Positions 40,587-43,077 of a stretch of DNA of 43,077 nt are shown here, in pieces. Both the position numbers and the translations under genes were made by a program. A model generated the notes under the pieces. That model made no database searches. It was given only the letters and a program-made list of their open reading frames with translations, and was not told the origin of the DNA. Position 1 is the first letter of the stretch, and every line of letters begins with the position of its first letter. Origin of the DNA: Thiocapsa sp. UBA6158 (GTDB lineage Bacteria > Pseudomonadota > Gammaproteobacteria > Chromatiales > Chromatiaceae); contig NZ_DIUM01000137.1 of assembly GCF_002423035.1 (NCBI RefSeq), forward strand, positions 1 to 43,077. The letters are read 5' to 3'.

Positions 40587-41107
40587 TGCAGGGTTCGGTG
40601 CGCCTCCCGCTCGCCCTCCTTCAGGGGCAATAGATCGACGAATCGCCCCTCGACCTCGGTGAAATGCTGAAACTCCGGTCGGCCGAAGGTGCGCTGCATC
40701 TGCGAGGCGCCCTTCGGCTCGATGGGGATCTGGGTCACCCAGAGCCCGTGTCGGGTCTCGAGCGCGAAGGAGGCGACGTCGACGCGGTAGGGCGAGGCAC
40801 CGATCGAGCCGTATTCCGCGATGATCTCCTTGAACTGCCCGACCTTGCTCGCCGGCAAGGACCAGGCTTCCATGATCATGAAGATAAAGTCCGCCTCGTG
40901 CAGCTCGGCGAGACGGCGAATTACCGCGGCCGCGGCATCCTTCTCCTCGTCCGAGGCCGTGCTCAGCAGGACCGGAAAGGTCTCTCCGGTCGTGAGGTTT
41001 CCGACGAACGCGAAGGGGCTCAGGCTCTCGCCGCGTTCGAGGATCTCCCTGGCCGTGTCGATCAGCGGGGTAATGATGTCGAGATAGCTTGCGGGAAGTG
41101 CGCTCAT
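40583..41107 (-). CDS. Conserved-looking cytosolic hypothetical protein
   Basis: 174 residues with no signal or membrane segment. LDIITPLIDTAREILERGESLSPFAFVGNL at the start, ADFIFMIMEAWSLPASKV in the middle and GLWVTQIPIEPKGASQMQRTF toward the end suggest a mixed alpha/beta fold. I do not recognise the family. Its stop overlaps lipB's convergent stop by three bases. It lies just downstream of the Cys-rich secreted protein on the same strand (16 nt), so they may be cotranscribed. Confidence 0.7.
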   Translation of the reverse strand: MSALPASYLDIITPLIDTAREILERGESLSPFAFVGNLTTGETFPVLLSTASDEEKDAAAAVIRRLAELHEADFIFMIMEAWSLPASKVGQFKEIIAEYGSIGASPYRVDVASFALETRHGLWVTQIPIEPKGASQMQRTFGRPEFQHFTEVEGRFVDLLPLKEGEREAHRTLH

Positions 41108-41123
41108 CGGGAGATGCCTCGCA

Positions 41124-42632
41124 TCAATTCACGCCGGCGACCGGACGCATCTCCTTGTCGCACACGCCGCCGACGGCGGCCGTGCGTGTCGTGGCGCTTC
41201 CGCGGCAGGACTCGCCTCGATCCTGGATGCTGCAGACGATCTCCACAGGCCTACCCGACGAGAGCCAGCTCGGTGTCGTGCGATAGCGTCCGACGTTGCC
41301 CGAACGGCAGCCGCTCGGGATCCCGTAAGGCGGACAGGACTTGGGCGCGCGCAGCGAGACCTTGCGCCCGTCGACGATGAAGCCCGGATAATTGTTCTCG
41401 GTGCGCACGACATCGCGCTCCGGGGTCTCGTCGAAGCGGAACTCCTCGAACCGATAGCCGTCCCCGCTTGTGGGTCCGACCTTGATCCGGGTGTTGGCGA
41501 TCAGGGCGAAGTCGGCCCCGTTGCGCGCGACCGCGCCTGTCATGTACTCGACGCGGTCGTGTGTGGGGAAGCACTTGCCCATGGCGGGTGCGTGATAGTA
41601 GTGGCGCATCGAGGTCAGATCGGCCAGACGATTGTCCGGAAAGATCGCCTGCAGATCGCGCTCGCTGCCGAAGAGGATCCGCTCGGCATCTCCGACCGAC
41701 TGGGTGTACATGGCCTGCAGCTTGGCATAGCGGTCGTTGTCAGCGAGGTCGGGCCGCAGGTAGCAGGCGGTGAGGCCGGAGATCTGGGTCAGGTATTCGT
41801 CCCAGATGTTGTATTGGGACACCGAGGAGGAGACCCCCTGGAAGTCGCCCGGGAACCTGCACCCCTGCCGGCTCAGACACTGACCGACCGCGCGGTTGCG
41901 GATCGAGAGCACGATGATGTTGCGCTCGCAGGCCCCGTAGGCGTTGCAGCCGCGTTCGAGATGGCCCTCGTAGATGGCCGTGCGCATGACGTAGTCGAGA
42001 TGCTTCGCACGCGCCAACGTGGCCTCGGACCCGAGCCGCCCGTTGCTGCGGATAAAGTCGCCCCAGGCACGATCGAGTGCGGCGCGGCGCCCGGTCAGGT
42101 TGCGGTTGGCACTCTCGCATTGGCTCGAGGCGTGGAAGCTGCGCACGATGCGGTCGAGCTCGCTCGCACCGCCCGGGTTGCCGGCACGACCGCCCGAGGG
42201 CGGATCGAAGAAGGGCGCCTTCTCGAGCGCATAGAGCTCGCGCACGTTGATGACGTTCTTCACGCGCGAAGGGCAGTGATGGTTTTGAACCTTCATCGAC
42301 TTGCGCGCCGCGACCGCGCTCCTGAAACGCTCGGTATCGCTGCGGCTCGCCTTCCTCGGATCGACCACGACCTCGAATCCAACGAACGGCGTCCCGGAGC
42401 TGTCGGTCAAGGGCTTGCCGTTTCGGATCATCAGGCAGGGAATCACGGAGGTACCTTGGGTGAGGGTTCCGGCGGGGGATTTCGCCCCCGAGCGCGCGAA
42501 GCTGTCGGCGTTGTAGTAGGACACCTCCATCGGGCCGTTGAACTTGTAGAGGGTCATGACCGGGGTCGCCGGGATGGCCGCCTGAACGGGGATGGACGCG
42601 GCGAGCGCGAGGGCGCCGAGCAGATAACGCAT
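41124..42632 (-). CDS. Cys-rich exported protein of unknown function
   Basis: 502 residues from the ATG at 42632 (AGGAG upstream), with a signal peptide (LLGALALAASIPVQA|AI). The mature protein carries at least a dozen Cys spread in near pairs (ERGCNAYGACERN, CLSRQGCRFPGDF, KSCPPYGIPSGCRSG, IVCSIQDRGESCRG), implying periplasmic disulfides. An N-terminal beta domain (MTLYKFNGPMEVSYYNADSF) is followed by a helical middle and a beta-rich end. No family recognised. Repeat copy C lies immediately upstream of its start. Confidence 0.7.
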   Translation of the reverse strand: MRYLLGALALAASIPVQAAIPATPVMTLYKFNGPMEVSYYNADSFARSGAKSPAGTLTQGTSVIPCLMIRNGKPLTDSSGTPFVGFEVVVDPRKASRSDTERFRSAVAARKSMKVQNHHCPSRVKNVINVRELYALEKAPFFDPPSGGRAGNPGGASELDRIVRSFHASSQCESANRNLTGRRAALDRAWGDFIRSNGRLGSEATLARAKHLDYVMRTAIYEGHLERGCNAYGACERNIIVLSIRNRAVGQCLSRQGCRFPGDFQGVSSSVSQYNIWDEYLTQISGLTACYLRPDLADNDRYAKLQAMYTQSVGDAERILFGSERDLQAIFPDNRLADLTSMRHYYHAPAMGKCFPTHDRVEYMTGAVARNGADFALIANTRIKVGPTSGDGYRFEEFRFDETPERDVVRTENNYPGFIVDGRKVSLRAPKSCPPYGIPSGCRSGNVGRYRTTPSWLSSGRPVEIVCSIQDRGESCRGSATTRTAAVGGVCDKEMRPVAGVN

Positions 42633-42672
42633 TCTTTGGCTCCTGAGATGGATGGATTGGTGTGCGGGTGTA

Positions 42673-42869
42673 CGCACTGAAACCGCACCCGGCGGGGCAT
42701 GGGCTGTTTTTAGATGGGATCGGCCCTGGCAGACTCGAAGACGGCGGGAACCTATACGACTGAAGATATTAAAAATATATCGTTTTAAACCCCATCCCCG
42801 CTAAGGCTCGTGGATGCACCAAACCTCGAGCTCACTCGACAATGAACATCTCGCTCGGGACGCGGCTTA
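42673..42869 (-). repeat. Composite palindromic element, copy C (inverted relative to B)
   Basis: On the minus strand it starts TAAGCCGCGTCC at 42869, two bases after the TGA of the DUF58 fragment, and ends GTGCGGTTTCA near 42674; total about 197 bp. 42869-42783 aligns gap-free with copy B 20478-20564. A second block (42733-42705) shares GGGCCGATCCCATC and AAAAACA with copy B. Its inner inverted repeats are more eroded than in A and B. It occupies the upstream region of the Cys-rich exported protein gene. Confidence 0.75.
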
Positions 42870-42871
42870 GG

Positions 42872-43054
42872 TCAAAGCCCCCCGGCTCGCTTGATCGCGA
42901 GATCTCGGCCGCGCTCGTCTTCGTACTCTCGGGCGATAAGCTTACGCATCCGCGCCGTCGTCTTCCAGTCGACCCGTCGTAAACCGTCGGCCTGATGGTA
43001 GTCGCGCAGTTGATGAAACTCCGCCCCTTCGCCGCGTCTCGGTCGGCGTCTCTT
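42872..43054 (-). pseudogene. DUF58 protein fragment
   Basis: A minus-strand frame open from 43054 to a TGA at 42872 reads GEGAEFHQLRDYHQADGLRR, then VDWKTTARMRKLIAREYEDE. The pattern (E-F-x-x-L-R-D-Y-x-x-G/A-D-x-x-R-x-[IV]-D-W-K-x-T-A-R, then L-[IV]-x-R-[EQ]-[YF]-E-x-E-R) is the DUF58 signature. It lacks a start codon, is blocked by a TAG at 43055-43057 upstream, and degenerates after YEDER where DUF58 normally continues for over 100 residues. Fragment only. Confidence 0.65.
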
Positions 43055-43077
43055 CTAGGAGCCTGTCCGACTTGTGT
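43055..43077. mobile_element. Possible insertion-sequence end at the window edge
   Basis: GGAGCCTGTCCGACTTGTGT starts at 43058 exactly where the DUF58 frame is interrupted. GAGCCTGTCCGA-like sequences are common as transposon terminal repeats, so an IS may continue past the edge. Too little is visible to be sure. Confidence 0.25.

Noticed and set aside
28..43077. tRNA genes or CRISPR arrays
   Set aside because: No GGTTCGANTCC-type T-arm with matching acceptor stem and no regularly spaced direct repeats were found by eye.

Overview
The window looks like chromosomal DNA of a high-GC gammaproteobacterium, most likely a purple sulfur bacterium (Chromatiaceae, Thiocapsa-like). This is inferred from three things: the Pseudomonas-like order radC / coaBC-dut-algC-argB / pyrE and yicC / rph / rdgB / yggS-proC-yggT-yggU; an octaheme tetrathionate-reductase-type cytochrome c with its cytochrome b; and a DUF3611 membrane protein. 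There is no tRNA, rRNA, CRISPR array, complete IS or prophage that I can see.

Layout. 1-5.6 kb is accessory: a C-terminally truncated outer-membrane protein, an exported type I sulfatase with a frameshifted STAS-like gene just upstream, and a divergent sigma-54 activator translationally coupled to a BASS-type transporter. A strong dyad lies between the divergent units. 5.6-18.9 kb is housekeeping: yicC, a Ser/Thr kinase, rph, rdgB, yggS, proC, yggT, yggU, a DUF4426 protein, a TauE/SafE-like exporter, pyrE, and the coaBC-dut-algC-argB operon facing radC. 19-25.5 kb is a patchwork with much gene decay: a vapC remnant, a collapsed CPA1 antiporter and a multiply frameshifted tamB remnant lie beside intact genes (DUF393, PEP mutase/ICL family, a DUF4124-like/metallopeptidase fusion, DUF3611). 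25.5-32.1 kb holds small envelope proteins, a saccharopine-dehydrogenase-like enzyme, two alpha/beta hydrolases and a periplasmic glutathione peroxidase. 32.1-35.5 kb is a tight three-gene operon: corrinoid protein, URO-D/MtaA-like protein, and a DUF1638-like/GGDEF fusion. It diverges from the octaheme cytochrome c / cytochrome b operon (35.9-38.2 kb). 38.4-42.7 kb carries a PBP5-type carboxypeptidase, ybeD, lipB, an unknown cytosolic protein and an unknown Cys-rich exported protein. The window ends in a DUF58 fragment.

Two things stand out. (1) The operon at 32166-35532 joins a B12-binding protein and a methyltransferase-like protein to a GGDEF protein with an intact GGEEL motif and an I-site. 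It may be an undescribed route from corrinoid or one-carbon chemistry to cyclic-di-GMP. (2) A composite palindromic element of about 195 bp occurs three times (12392-12586, 20478-20671, and inverted at 42673-42869). It consists of two units bounded by TTAAACCGCG-type inverted repeats. Its ends supply the TAA stop codons of flanking genes in three cases and lie within a few bases of a stop in a fourth. It may be a MITE-like element or a bidirectional 3'-end element.

Both window edges cut into damaged genes, which suggests repeats or insertion sequences just outside. Some frameshifts fall in G-runs and could be sequencing errors; the antiporter deletion cannot be explained that way.
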